From Lachnospiraceae bacterium (GTDB taxonomy: Bacteria; Bacillota; Clostridia; Lachnospirales; Lachnospiraceae), in NCBI GenBank assembly GCA_017405805.1, contig JAFQZU010000032.1, positions 1-32,421 on the forward strand: a stretch of DNA of 32,421 bases, read 5' to 3'. The notes below the pieces were generated by a model. It saw only the letters and a list, made by a program, of their open reading frames with translations, was not told where the DNA came from and did no database searches. Both the position numbers and the translations under genes were made by a program. Every line of letters begins with the position of its first letter. The first letter of the stretch is position 1. Shown here piece by piece: positions 17,439 through 24,523 of the stretch.

Positions 17439-17467
17439 TTGCAATTACCGGAGCGATAGGATACAAT
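17439..17467 (+). promoter_or_regulatory. Promoter of pfkA
   Basis: TTGCAA (17439-17444) and TACAAT (17462-17467) with exactly 17 bases between, in the 97-base gap between dnaE and pfkA. The -10 matches five of six bases and the -35 four of six. The predicted start is near 17474. Confidence 0.6.
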
Positions 17468-17514
17468 ATATCTGTGTTTTTAGGCAGAAAAAACCCGTTA
17501 CGGAGGAGAAGGCA

Positions 17515-18483
17515 GTGGGAAAAGAGATCAAGACGATTGGCGTACTTACCAGCGGCGGCGATGCCCCCGGCATGAACGCTGCCATTCGTGCGGTCGCCAG
17601 GGAAGCGATACATAACGGATGCAGGGTAATGGCCATCAAAAGAGGGTATAAAGGTCTTCTGAACGAGGAGATCGAGGAGATGAAGTCCGTGGATGTGGCG
17701 GGCATCATCCAGCAGGGCGGCACGATCCTGGGCACTGCCAGATGTCCCGAGTTCAAGGAACCCGAGGTGCAGGCCATGGCGGCGGAGATCTGCCGCAAGC
17801 ACGAGATCGACGGGATCGTGGTCATCGGCGGGGACGGCTCCTACCGCGGCGCCCAGGCACTGGCGAGACACGGGATCAATACGATCGGAATCCCGGGCAC
17901 GATCGATCTGGATATCGCGTGCACGGAATACACCATCGGCTTCGATACCGCCATCAATACTGCCATGGAGGCCATCGACAAGGTCAAGGACACCTCTTCC
18001 TCTCACGAGCGCTGCAGCATCATTGAGGTCATGGGCCGCAGGGCCGGGTATATCGCCCTCTGGTGCGGCATCGCCAACGGCGCGGAGGACATTCTGATCC
18101 CGGAAGAATATGACTACGACGAGCAGAAGATCGTGGACCATATCATCATGAACCGGAGATACGGCAAGAAGCATCACCTCATCATCAACGCGGAGGGCAT
18201 CGGCCACTCCACGTCCATGGCGAGAAGGATCGAGGCCGCGACCGGCATCGAGACGCGCGCGACGATCCTGGGCTACATGCAGAGGGGCGGCTCGCCCACC
18301 TGTAAGGACCGGTACATCGCTTCGATCATGGGTGCTTACGCTGCGGATATCCTGGCACAGGGCAAGACCAACCGGGTCGTCTGCTACACGGGCGGCCAGT
18401 ACGTGGATTACGACATCGAGGAGGCCCTCGCAATGACCAAGAGCATTCCGGAGTACGAATTCCAGATCAGCAAGAACCTGTGA
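17515..18483 (+). CDS. pfkA: ATP-dependent 6-phosphofructokinase
   Basis: Phosphorylates fructose 6-phosphate in glycolysis. The 322-residue protein starts with GTG, with GGAGG about 10 bases upstream. It has TSGGDAPGMNAAIR (12-25), the nucleotide loop IGGDGS (104-109) and PGTIDLD (127-133). Gly108 at the position equivalent to E. coli Gly104 points to ATP rather than pyrophosphate as donor. Asp131 is the catalytic base. The residue after it is Leu132, where most enzymes have Asn. DTSSSHERC and VMGRRAGY follow, then RATILGYMQRGGSP for subunit contacts. It has its own promoter and a terminator, so it is a single-gene unit. Confidence 0.97.
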   Translation: MGKEIKTIGVLTSGGDAPGMNAAIRAVAREAIHNGCRVMAIKRGYKGLLNEEIEEMKSVDVAGIIQQGGTILGTARCPEFKEPEVQAMAAEICRKHEIDGIVVIGGDGSYRGAQALARHGINTIGIPGTIDLDIACTEYTIGFDTAINTAMEAIDKVKDTSSSHERCSIIEVMGRRAGYIALWCGIANGAEDILIPEEYDYDEQKIVDHIIMNRRYGKKHHLIINAEGIGHSTSMARRIEAATGIETRATILGYMQRGGSPTCKDRYIASIMGAYAADILAQGKTNRVVCYTGGQYVDYDIEEALAMTKSIPEYEFQISKNL

Positions 18484-18508
18484 AGAGGGACAAACGAACA
18501 GATCGGGA

Positions 18509-18536
18509 GGGCGGCCGCGCGGCGGCTGCCCTTTTT
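18509..18536 (+). terminator. Intrinsic terminator of pfkA
   Basis: GGGCGGCCG (18509-18517) pairs with CGGCTGCCC (18523-18531), one G-T pair included, around a five-base loop, followed by five T residues. It begins 25 bases after the pfkA stop. Confidence 0.85.
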
Positions 18537-18561
18537 CATACGGCGAGAAGAGGAAAACGAT

Positions 18562-19368
18562 ATGGCTGAAATGATAACGTCCGCCGGCAATCCCAGGGTG
18601 AAGAGGATCCGGGAGCTTGCCTCCAAAAGCCGGGCCCGCAGGAAAGAGGGGCGGTTCGTGATCGAGGGGGAGAGGATTTTCGCGGATACCCCCGCCGAAT
18701 ACCTGGACGAAGTCTTCGTGACGCAGGCCTTTGCGGAAAAGTGCGGCGGGGACGCGGCCAAGAGGCTCCGCCAGATCCCCTTTACCGTGGTGACGGACCA
18801 GGTCATGGAGAAGATGGCGGATACAAAGACGCCGCAGGGCGTCCTGTGTACGGCAAGGATCCCCGCCTGCAAAGAGCAGGACCTTATGGGCGCCGGGACG
18901 CCGCTCCTGCTCATTCTGGAGAACATCCGGGATCCCGGAAATCTGGGCACCATGTTCCGCACCGCGGAGGCGGCGGGGGTGAGCGGGATCATCATGAGCG
19001 CCGGGACGGCCGACCTCTTTTCGCCAAAAACCGTGCGTTCGACCATGAGCGCCGTTTTCCGCATGCCCTTTCAGTATACGGACGACCTTCCCGGTACGCT
19101 CCGGTCGCTCGCTGAGAGCGGGATCCGCCTTTACGCCACCCATCTGGGCGGAGAGCGGAATTACGACGAGGTGCGCTACGGCATGCCCTGCGGGCTCCTC
19201 ATCGGAAACGAAGCGAACGGTCTGACGCAGGAGGCGGCGGAACTGGCGCAGGAGAAGATCCTGATCCCCATGCAGGGGAAGATCGAGTCCCTCAACGCGG
19301 CCATGGCGGCGGGGATCGTGCTGTTCGAGGCGGCGCGCCAGAGACGCCTTGGTTGTGTGCCGAAATGA
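18562..19368 (+). CDS. SpoU/TrmH-family RNA 2'-O-methyltransferase
   Basis: SPOUT-fold methyltransferase that methylates a ribose in tRNA or 23S rRNA using S-adenosylmethionine. Length 268 residues. An N-terminal substrate-binding domain (about 1-100) includes SAGNPRVKRIRELA and FVIEGERI. The catalytic domain has the three SPOUT motifs: ENIRDPGNLGTMFRTAEAAG (120-139, catalytic Arg134), GLLIGNEANGL, and a final IPMQGKIESLNAAMAAGIVL. These motifs are intact. The target nucleotide cannot be inferred; relatives range from RlmB-like to TsnR-like enzymes. It follows the pfkA terminator by 25 bases with an AGAGGA site, and no promoter was recognised in that short gap. Confidence 0.93.
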   Translation: MAEMITSAGNPRVKRIRELASKSRARRKEGRFVIEGERIFADTPAEYLDEVFVTQAFAEKCGGDAAKRLRQIPFTVVTDQVMEKMADTKTPQGVLCTARIPACKEQDLMGAGTPLLLILENIRDPGNLGTMFRTAEAAGVSGIIMSAGTADLFSPKTVRSTMSAVFRMPFQYTDDLPGTLRSLAESGIRLYATHLGGERNYDEVRYGMPCGLLIGNEANGLTQEAAELAQEKILIPMQGKIESLNAAMAAGIVLFEAARQRRLGCVPK

Positions 19369-19381
19369 TTTATGATACTAT
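19353..19381 (+). promoter_or_regulatory. Candidate promoter of the NfeD/SPFH pair
   Basis: TTGTGT (19353-19358) and TACTAT (19376-19381) are separated by 17 bases. The -35 overlaps the last codons of the methyltransferase gene. The -10 matches five of six consensus bases. Confidence 0.45.
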
Positions 19382-19431
19382 ACAATCGGTAGCAAATTGA
19401 TTTTTTTAAAGAAATGGTGGTGGTTTGGATT

Positions 19432-19872
19432 ATGTCAATGGTACACATCTGGGTGATCATCATTGTTGCGCTTTTAGTGGTGGAGTTCGCCACGGCAGCC
19501 CTGACGACGATCTGGTTTGCCGGGGGCGCTCTGGCCGGGCTGATCCTGGCGCTCATAGGGGCGCCGATATGGCTTCAGGCGGCTGCTTTCGCGGCCCTCT
19601 CGGTCGTGCTGCTGGTGCTCACGAGGCCTCTCGCCGCGCGCATCAGGGGAAAGACGGTCAGGACCAACGCGGACAGAATGATCGGGAAGGAAGCGGTTGT
19701 GATCGAGCGGATCGACAACGTGCGGGGGACCGGCGCGGTGCGCGTCGAAGGGCAGGAGTGGACTGCCAGGAGCGTCAACCCCGGGCACATTATCGAGGAG
19801 AATGAGATCGTCATGGTGCGCTCTATCAGCGGCGTGAAGCTGATGGTGGGCAGAAGGATCCAGGAGGACTGA
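19432..19872 (+). CDS. NfeD family membrane protein
   Basis: Small membrane protein of the NfeD family that typically partners an SPFH (stomatin-like) protein, encoded here next downstream. The 146-residue protein has two or three hydrophobic segments between about 4 and 64 (HIWVIIIVALLVVEFATAA, then WFAGGALAGLILALIG, then AAFAALSVVLLVL). A soluble OB-like domain follows at about 80-146, with the family signature MIGKEAVV and a G-A-V-R-V-G-Q-E-W-like stretch. ATG 19432 is preferred over in-frame ATG 19414 because GGTGG lies about 8 bases before it; the site is weak in either case. NfeD has been linked to membrane-domain maintenance, but its mechanism is not settled. Confidence 0.88.
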   Translation: MSMVHIWVIIIVALLVVEFATAALTTIWFAGGALAGLILALIGAPIWLQAAAFAALSVVLLVLTRPLAARIRGKTVRTNADRMIGKEAVVIERIDNVRGTGAVRVEGQEWTARSVNPGHIIEENEIVMVRSISGVKLMVGRRIQED

Positions 19873-19877
19873 GCCGG

Positions 19878-19893
19878 GCGCGGCAGGCCGCGC
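19878..19893 (+). other. GC-rich hairpin between the NfeD and SPFH genes
   Basis: GCGCGGC (19878-19884) and GCCGCGC (19887-19893) are perfect inverted arms. There is no T-run, so termination is unlikely. It may affect mRNA stability or relative expression of the two genes. Confidence 0.4.
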
Positions 19894-19924
19894 GCGGACT
19901 GTAAGAAGGAGGTAAGCAGCAGAA

Positions 19925-20881
19925 ATGTTCGGAAATATTATCATTATCGTTCTCGTTGTTTTAGTGGTGCTGATCGGCCTGTCCTGCGTCAAGATCGTAC
20001 CGCAGGCACACGCCTACGTCGTGGAGCGTCTGGGCGCCTACAGCGCCACCTGGGGCGTCGGGCTTCATTTCAAGGTGCCCTTTATCGAGCGGATCGCGCG
20101 CAGGGTCAATCTCAAGGAGCAGGTGGTGGACTTTCCGCCCCAGCCCGTGATCACGAAGGATAACGTCACCATGCAGATCGACTCCATCGTGTTCTTCCAG
20201 ATCACGGACGCGAAGCTCTTTACCTACGGTGTGGAGAACCCCATCATGGCGATCGAGAATCTGACCGCCACGACACTGCGTAATATCATCGGTGACATGG
20301 AGCTGGACGAGACGCTTACTTCCCGTGAGATCATCAACACGAGGATGCGCGCTTCCCTGGACGTGGCGACGGATCCCTGGGGCATCAAGGTCACGCGCGT
20401 GGAGCTCAAGAATATCACGCCGCCGTCCGCGATCCGCGAGGCCATGGAGAAGCAGATGAAGGCGGAGCGCGAAAGACGTGAATCCATACTGAAGGCGGAA
20501 GGCGAGAAAAAGTCTGCGGTCCTGGTGGCGGAAGGCCGCAAGGAATCCATGATCCTTCAGGCGGAGGCGGACAAGCAGGCGACCATCCTGGCCGCCGAGG
20601 CGCAGAAGGAAAAGATGGTCCAGGAGGCGGAAGGCCGCTCCGAGGCGATCCGCCTCGTGCAGCAGGCGAACGCCGACGGTATCCGCATGATCCGCGAAGC
20701 GGGCGCCGACGAGAGCGTGCTCCGGCTCAAGAGCCTGGAAGCTTTTGCCGCGGCAGCGGAAGGAAAGGCGACCAAGATCATCATCCCTTCCGAGATCCAG
20801 GGACTGGCGGGGCTTGCCGGTTCGCTCAAGGCGATCGCGGACAGGGATCCCGTGCCGGAAAAGGAAGAGAAAAACAGCTGA
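19925..20881 (+). CDS. SPFH/band 7 domain membrane scaffold protein (stomatin/QmcA-like)
   Basis: Membrane-anchored scaffold related to stomatin, QmcA and HflC; members assemble into large ring structures on the inner face of the membrane and are often paired with NfeD, as here. The 318-residue protein has an N-terminal membrane helix (about 5-20), then an SPFH domain from [14 protein letters not shown] (24-37) through [17 protein letters not shown] and [14 protein letters not shown] long coiled coil of alternating Glu, Ala and Lys follows at about 175-255 ([28 protein letters not shown]). The tail includes [16 protein letters not shown]. The start has GGAGG about 12 bases upstream. Specific function cannot be told from sequence. 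Confidence 0.93.
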   Translation: MFGNIIIIVLVVLVVLIGLSCVKIVPQAHAYVVERLGAYSATWGVGLHFKVPFIERIARRVNLKEQVVDFPPQPVITKDNVTMQIDSIVFFQITDAKLFTYGVENPIMAIENLTATTLRNIIGDMELDETLTSREIINTRMRASLDVATDPWGIKVTRVELKNITPPSAIREAMEKQMKAERERRESILKAEGEKKSAVLVAEGRKESMILQAEADKQATILAAEAQKEKMVQEAEGRSEAIRLVQQANADGIRMIREAGADESVLRLKSLEAFAAAAEGKATKIIIPSEIQGLAGLAGSLKAIADRDPVPEKEEKNS

Positions 20882-20915
20882 GAGACAGGATAAGCCGGAA
20901 ACAGGAGGGAGTACA

Positions 20916-21902
20916 ATGGCGGATCTCAAGGGAAGAGATTTTTTGAAACTGCTGGACTACACGGGAGAGGAGATCCTCTATCTGGTGGATCTGGCCGAGG
21001 ATCTGAAGGCCAAAAAGAAACAGGGCGTTCCCCACAGGATGCACGAGGGGAAGAATATCGCACTGATCTTTGAGAAGACGAGCACCAGGACAAGGTGTTC
21101 CTTCGAGGTGGCGGGACACGACCTGGGCATGGGCGTGACCTATCTTGATCCCACGGGTTCCCAGATCGGAAAGAAGGAGAGCATCGCGGACACGGCCCGC
21201 GTGCTGGCCTCCATGTACGACGGGATCGAATACCGCGGGTACGGGCAGGAGATCGTGGAGGAACTGGCCAAATACAGCAAAGTGCCCGTTTGGAACGGTC
21301 TCACCAATGAGTTTCATCCCACGCAGATGCTGGCGGATCTTCTGACCATCAAGGAGATCTTCGGCAGGATCAAGGGCATCCGCCTGACCTTCTTCGGAGA
21401 TTGCCGCTATAACATGGCAAACAGCTGGATGGTGGCGGGCGCCAAGACCGGCATGCACATCACGCTTTGCTCCAGCAGCAAGTATTTTCCCGAAGCGGAT
21501 CTGGTGAAGACCTGCCGGGAGATCGCGCAGGAGACCGGCGGGAGCATCACGCTGACCGAGGACGCTTTTGCCGCCTCAAAGGGAACGGATGTATTTTATA
21601 CGGACGTCTGGGTATCCATGGGCGAGCCCGAGAAAGCCTGGGCGGAGCGCATCGATGACATGAAGCCGTATCAGGTCCGGAAGGAACTGATGGATCTGGG
21701 AGCGGAGAACGCGGTCTTCATGCACTGCCTGCCCGCTTTCCACGACCAGGGGACCGGCGTCGGAAGAGAAGTGTTCGAAAAATTCGGCATGGCAGAGCTC
21801 GAGGTGACCGACGAAGTCTTCGAAGGCCCCCGCTCGGTCGTCTTCCAGGAGGCGGAAAACCGTATGCATACGATCAAGGCAGTCATGGCGGCAACGCTGT
21901 GA
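20916..21902 (+). CDS. argF: Ornithine carbamoyltransferase
   Basis: Makes citrulline from ornithine and carbamoyl phosphate. The 328-residue protein has the carbamoyl-phosphate motif STRTR (56-60), the FHPTQ motif, the DVWVSMGE ornithine loop and the catalytic [11 protein letters not shown] 20916 follows GGAGGGAG directly. The long C-terminal segment ending in [17 protein letters not shown] resembles both anabolic ArgF and catabolic ArcB. No arginine deiminase or carbamate kinase gene is adjacent, so the direction of use is unresolved; the gene is not in a recognisable arginine operon. It lies 34 bases after the SPFH gene and 30 before birA, with no terminator seen in between. Confidence 0.94.
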   Translation: MADLKGRDFLKLLDYTGEEILYLVDLAEDLKAKKKQGVPHRMHEGKNIALIFEKTSTRTRCSFEVAGHDLGMGVTYLDPTGSQIGKKESIADTARVLASMYDGIEYRGYGQEIVEELAKYSKVPVWNGLTNEFHPTQMLADLLTIKEIFGRIKGIRLTFFGDCRYNMANSWMVAGAKTGMHITLCSSSKYFPEADLVKTCREIAQETGGSITLTEDAFAASKGTDVFYTDVWVSMGEPEKAWAERIDDMKPYQVRKELMDLGAENAVFMHCLPAFHDQGTGVGREVFEKFGMAELEVTDEVFEGPRSVVFQEAENRMHTIKAVMAATL

Positions 21903-21932
21903 CAGCCTGCTTGAAAAGGTGACGATCATTCT

Positions 21933-22997
21933 ATGGCAACGAAAGATAAAATCCTGCAGTTTCTCAGAGAAAGGACTGATTTTGTGTCCGGGCAGCAGCT
22001 CTGCGGAGAACTTGCCGTGTCCAGGACCGCAGTCTGGAAAGCGGTGGAGAAACTGAGAGAGGAAGGATATCCGATCGAGGCGGTGACCGGGAGGGGCTAC
22101 CGCCTCCTTTCTATGCGGACGGAGGATATACTGAGCACCGCGGAACTGGAGGCTTTCTTCGAAAAAGAAGGGGCTCTGTGGACAGGCGCGCACATCACGT
22201 GCCTCGAAACGATCGATTCCACCAATGCCGAGGCATTCCGGCTCTCGGACAAGGGCGCGGGACACGGGACGCTTGTGGCAGCCGGCTCGCAGACGGCCGG
22301 AAGAGGGAGAAGGGGACGGACCTGGCTCTCACCGCCGGAATCCAATCTGTATATGAGCATGCTCCTCAAACCGGACCTGCCCCCGGACAGGGCGCCCATG
22401 CTGACGCTCGCCGCGGCGCTGGCGGTGTACCGGGCCGTGCGGGAAGTGCTGGAACAAGAGGGGGCGCAGTGCCATGTGGGAATCAAATGGCCCAATGACA
22501 TCGTGGCCGCCCCGAAGCGGGAGAATCATCCGGATGGCGCCCGGGACACGCTTATGTGGAAAAAGGTCGTCGGGATCCTCACGGAGATGCGGATGACCGA
22601 TATGGAGATCCGGGATGTCGTGATCGGGATCGGGATCAATGTGAACCAGACGGTTTTTCCCAGCGAGATCGAGGAAACGGCTTCCTCACTCTATCTTCTT
22701 TCAGGGCATAAAGTGAACCGCGCAGAACTGGCGGCCAGGGTGTGGAGGCACTTTGAGCCGGTCTATGACCGCTTCATGCAGACCGGGGACCTGAGCGGGC
22801 TCAAAGAGGAGTACGAAGCGGCCCTGGTCAACCGCGGCAGGGAAGTCTGCGTACAGGATCCCAGGGAGCCTTACCGGGGGACCGCCGTCGGGATCACGCG
22901 GAGCGGGGAACTTCTGGTGGAGCCGTCGGACGGCGGGCCCGTGCGGGAAGTCGGCACGGGGGAAGTGTCGGTGCGCGGCGTATACGGCTATGTGTGA
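21933..22997 (+). CDS. birA: Biotin--[acetyl-CoA-carboxylase] ligase with DNA-binding domain
   Basis: Activates biotin as biotinyl-AMP and attaches it to the biotin carrier protein. It is the bifunctional type: residues about 5-60 form a winged helix-turn-helix (LAVSRTAVWKAVEKLREEGY, then VTGRGYRLL), so it could repress biotin genes. The catalytic part has IDSTNAEA, the adenylate loop GRGRRGRTW, and KWPNDIV. Between KWPNDIV and VGILTEM there is a linker of about 18 residues (around KRENHPDGARDTLM), longer than the usual short connection. A C-terminal SH3-like domain ends at VRGVYGYV. Length 354 is slightly above the typical 320-330, which that insert largely explains. Confidence 0.95.
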   Translation: MATKDKILQFLRERTDFVSGQQLCGELAVSRTAVWKAVEKLREEGYPIEAVTGRGYRLLSMRTEDILSTAELEAFFEKEGALWTGAHITCLETIDSTNAEAFRLSDKGAGHGTLVAAGSQTAGRGRRGRTWLSPPESNLYMSMLLKPDLPPDRAPMLTLAAALAVYRAVREVLEQEGAQCHVGIKWPNDIVAAPKRENHPDGARDTLMWKKVVGILTEMRMTDMEIRDVVIGIGINVNQTVFPSEIEETASSLYLLSGHKVNRAELAARVWRHFEPVYDRFMQTGDLSGLKEEYEAALVNRGREVCVQDPREPYRGTAVGITRSGELLVEPSDGGPVREVGTGEVSVRGVYGYV

Positions 22998-23027
22998 CAA
23001 ACAGAGAATACGGAGAGACTAGGAGAT

Positions 23028-23408
23028 ATGGATCAGGACCGGTACCGCATCGTTCTCTGCGGAGCGAGTGCGTACGACAAAAAATACTATTTCAACAACA
23101 AATTCGACAAGCTTCCCGAAAACATCAAGGAGGAGCTGCACATCATCTGTGTGCTCTTTACGGAGGAGGTTGGCGGCGTATTCACCATTTCCTTTACGCC
23201 GCTCGGAAAAGTGGAGCTGGACGCCCAGAAGGACGAGGGAGACCTGCTCTACGACGACATCGGGGCGGAGCTCCTCAAGAAAGAGATCCGCAGGAAAAAG
23301 GCGGACATGCTGCGCGCCCTCTCCATTTATTACAAGGTCACATTCCTGAAGCAGGATATGGCGGCCCTTCTGGAGGCGGACGACGAGGAGGAGGAAGAGG
23401 ATGACTGA
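23028..23408 (+). CDS. Small acidic-tailed protein, probably DUF6145 family
   Basis: A 126-residue soluble protein of unknown function. It starts MDQDRYRIVLCGASAYDKKYYF, has a hydrophobic central strand region (HIICVLFTEEVGGVFTISFTP) and ends in an acidic run of Asp and Glu (about 117-126). It resembles a short protein found next to birA and dusB in Lachnospiraceae; I believe that family is DUF6145 but could not check. The start codon has GGAGA upstream. The stop overlaps dusB by eight bases, so translation of the two genes is likely coupled. Confidence 0.75.
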   Translation: MDQDRYRIVLCGASAYDKKYYFNNKFDKLPENIKEELHIICVLFTEEVGGVFTISFTPLGKVELDAQKDEGDLLYDDIGAELLKKEIRRKKADMLRALSIYYKVTFLKQDMAALLEADDEEEEEDD

Positions 23409-24396
23409 GACAAGACCCGCCTGGGGCGAGCCTTTGCAGATCGGTTCCGTCACCATTTCGGGACGCGCTGTTTTTGCGCCCATGGCCGGCGTATCCGACC
23501 TGACCTTCCGCCTTCTGTGCAAGGAGCAGGGCGCAGCGCTGGTCTGCATGGAGATGATCAGCGCCAAGGCCATTGTCTACGGAAACCGCCGCACGAGAGA
23601 GCTGTGGGAGACGGATCCGGCAGAGGCGCCGGTCTCGCTCCAGCTGTTCGGGCACGAACCGGAGGTCTTTGCCGAGGCCTGCGGGATCATCGAGAAGGAG
23701 AGGTTTGACATTCTGGACATCAACATGGGATGCCCCGTCCCCAAGGTGACGGGCAACCACGAGGGCTCCGCCCTGATGAAGGATCCGGCGCTGATCGAGA
23801 AGATCGTGCGGGCCTGTGTGGAGCACTCGTCGAGACCGGTGACCGTGAAGATCAGGAAAGGGTTTGACGAGGAGCACTTAAACGCGGTGGAGTGCGCGCT
23901 GGCGGCCCAGGAGGGCGGCGCGTCCGCCGTGGCGGTGCACGGGAGGACCCGCGCCCAGATGTACAGCGGACAGGCGGACTGGACATGCATCGCGGCCGTG
24001 AAGGAGGCGCTGCGCATTCCGGTTATCGGAAACGGGGACGTCACCGGGGCGGAATCGGCCCTCCGCATGATGGAGGAGACGGGGTGCGACGCGGTCATGG
24101 CGGCCCGCGCAGCCCGCGGCAATCCCTGGATCTTCCGGGAGATCGACGCGGCCTTAAAGGGAAAGCCCGTTCCGGAGCGCCCTGTGCGGAAAGAAGTGAT
24201 CCGCATGCTTTTGCGGCACGCCGACATGCTCTGCAGGCAGAAGGGAGAGACCATCGGCATGCGGCAGATGCGGGGGCACGCGGCCTCCTATCTGTCCGGT
24301 TTTCCCGGCGCCGCGAGGGTGCGCGGGAAGATCAACCGGGTGAACACCCTGGAGGATCTGGAGCAGCTTATGTCAAAAGAATATCCATACGCGTAA
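23401..24396 (+). CDS. dusB: tRNA-dihydrouridine synthase
   Basis: FMN-dependent enzyme that reduces uridines in the tRNA D-loop using NADPH. The 331-residue TIM-barrel protein has APMAGVSDLTFRLLC, SLQLFGHEPE, DINMGCPVPKV with the catalytic cysteine, then VTVKIRKGF, HGRTRAQMYSG.ADW, GNGDV and RGNPWIF for phosphate and FMN binding. The final residues contain MRGHAASYLSGFPGA. The segment before RGNPW reads MAARAA rather than the common MIGRAA, a mild substitution. The start overlaps the previous gene by eight bases and has GAGGAAGAGG immediately upstream. Confidence 0.95.
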   Translation: MTETRPAWGEPLQIGSVTISGRAVFAPMAGVSDLTFRLLCKEQGAALVCMEMISAKAIVYGNRRTRELWETDPAEAPVSLQLFGHEPEVFAEACGIIEKERFDILDINMGCPVPKVTGNHEGSALMKDPALIEKIVRACVEHSSRPVTVKIRKGFDEEHLNAVECALAAQEGGASAVAVHGRTRAQMYSGQADWTCIAAVKEALRIPVIGNGDVTGAESALRMMEETGCDAVMAARAARGNPWIFREIDAALKGKPVPERPVRKEVIRMLLRHADMLCRQKGETIGMRQMRGHAASYLSGFPGAARVRGKINRVNTLEDLEQLMSKEYPYA

Positions 24397-24458
24397 CATT
24401 TACAGGATTATATTACAGATTTTTGTGCAATATTAACAAATTATGACAGGTTAATTTC

Positions 24459-24487
24459 TTGCATCTTATCCAAAATGACAGTATCAT
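24459..24487 (+). promoter_or_regulatory. Candidate promoter of the S-layer-homology protein
   Basis: TTGCAT (24459-24464) and TATCAT (24482-24487) with 17 bases between. The -10 matches five of six bases. Just upstream, ATTAAC (24432-24437) and GTTAAT (24450-24455) form an inverted pair that could bind a regulator. The 127-base gap is markedly AT-rich. Confidence 0.45.
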
Positions 24488-24523
24488 TATAAATGAATCT
24501 TTATATGGGAGGAGATGCATACG

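Noticed and set aside
20745-20915. Extended N-terminus for the ornithine carbamoyltransferase
   Set aside because: It overlaps the SPFH gene in another frame, and ATG 20916 has a strong GGAGGGAG site and matches the family start.
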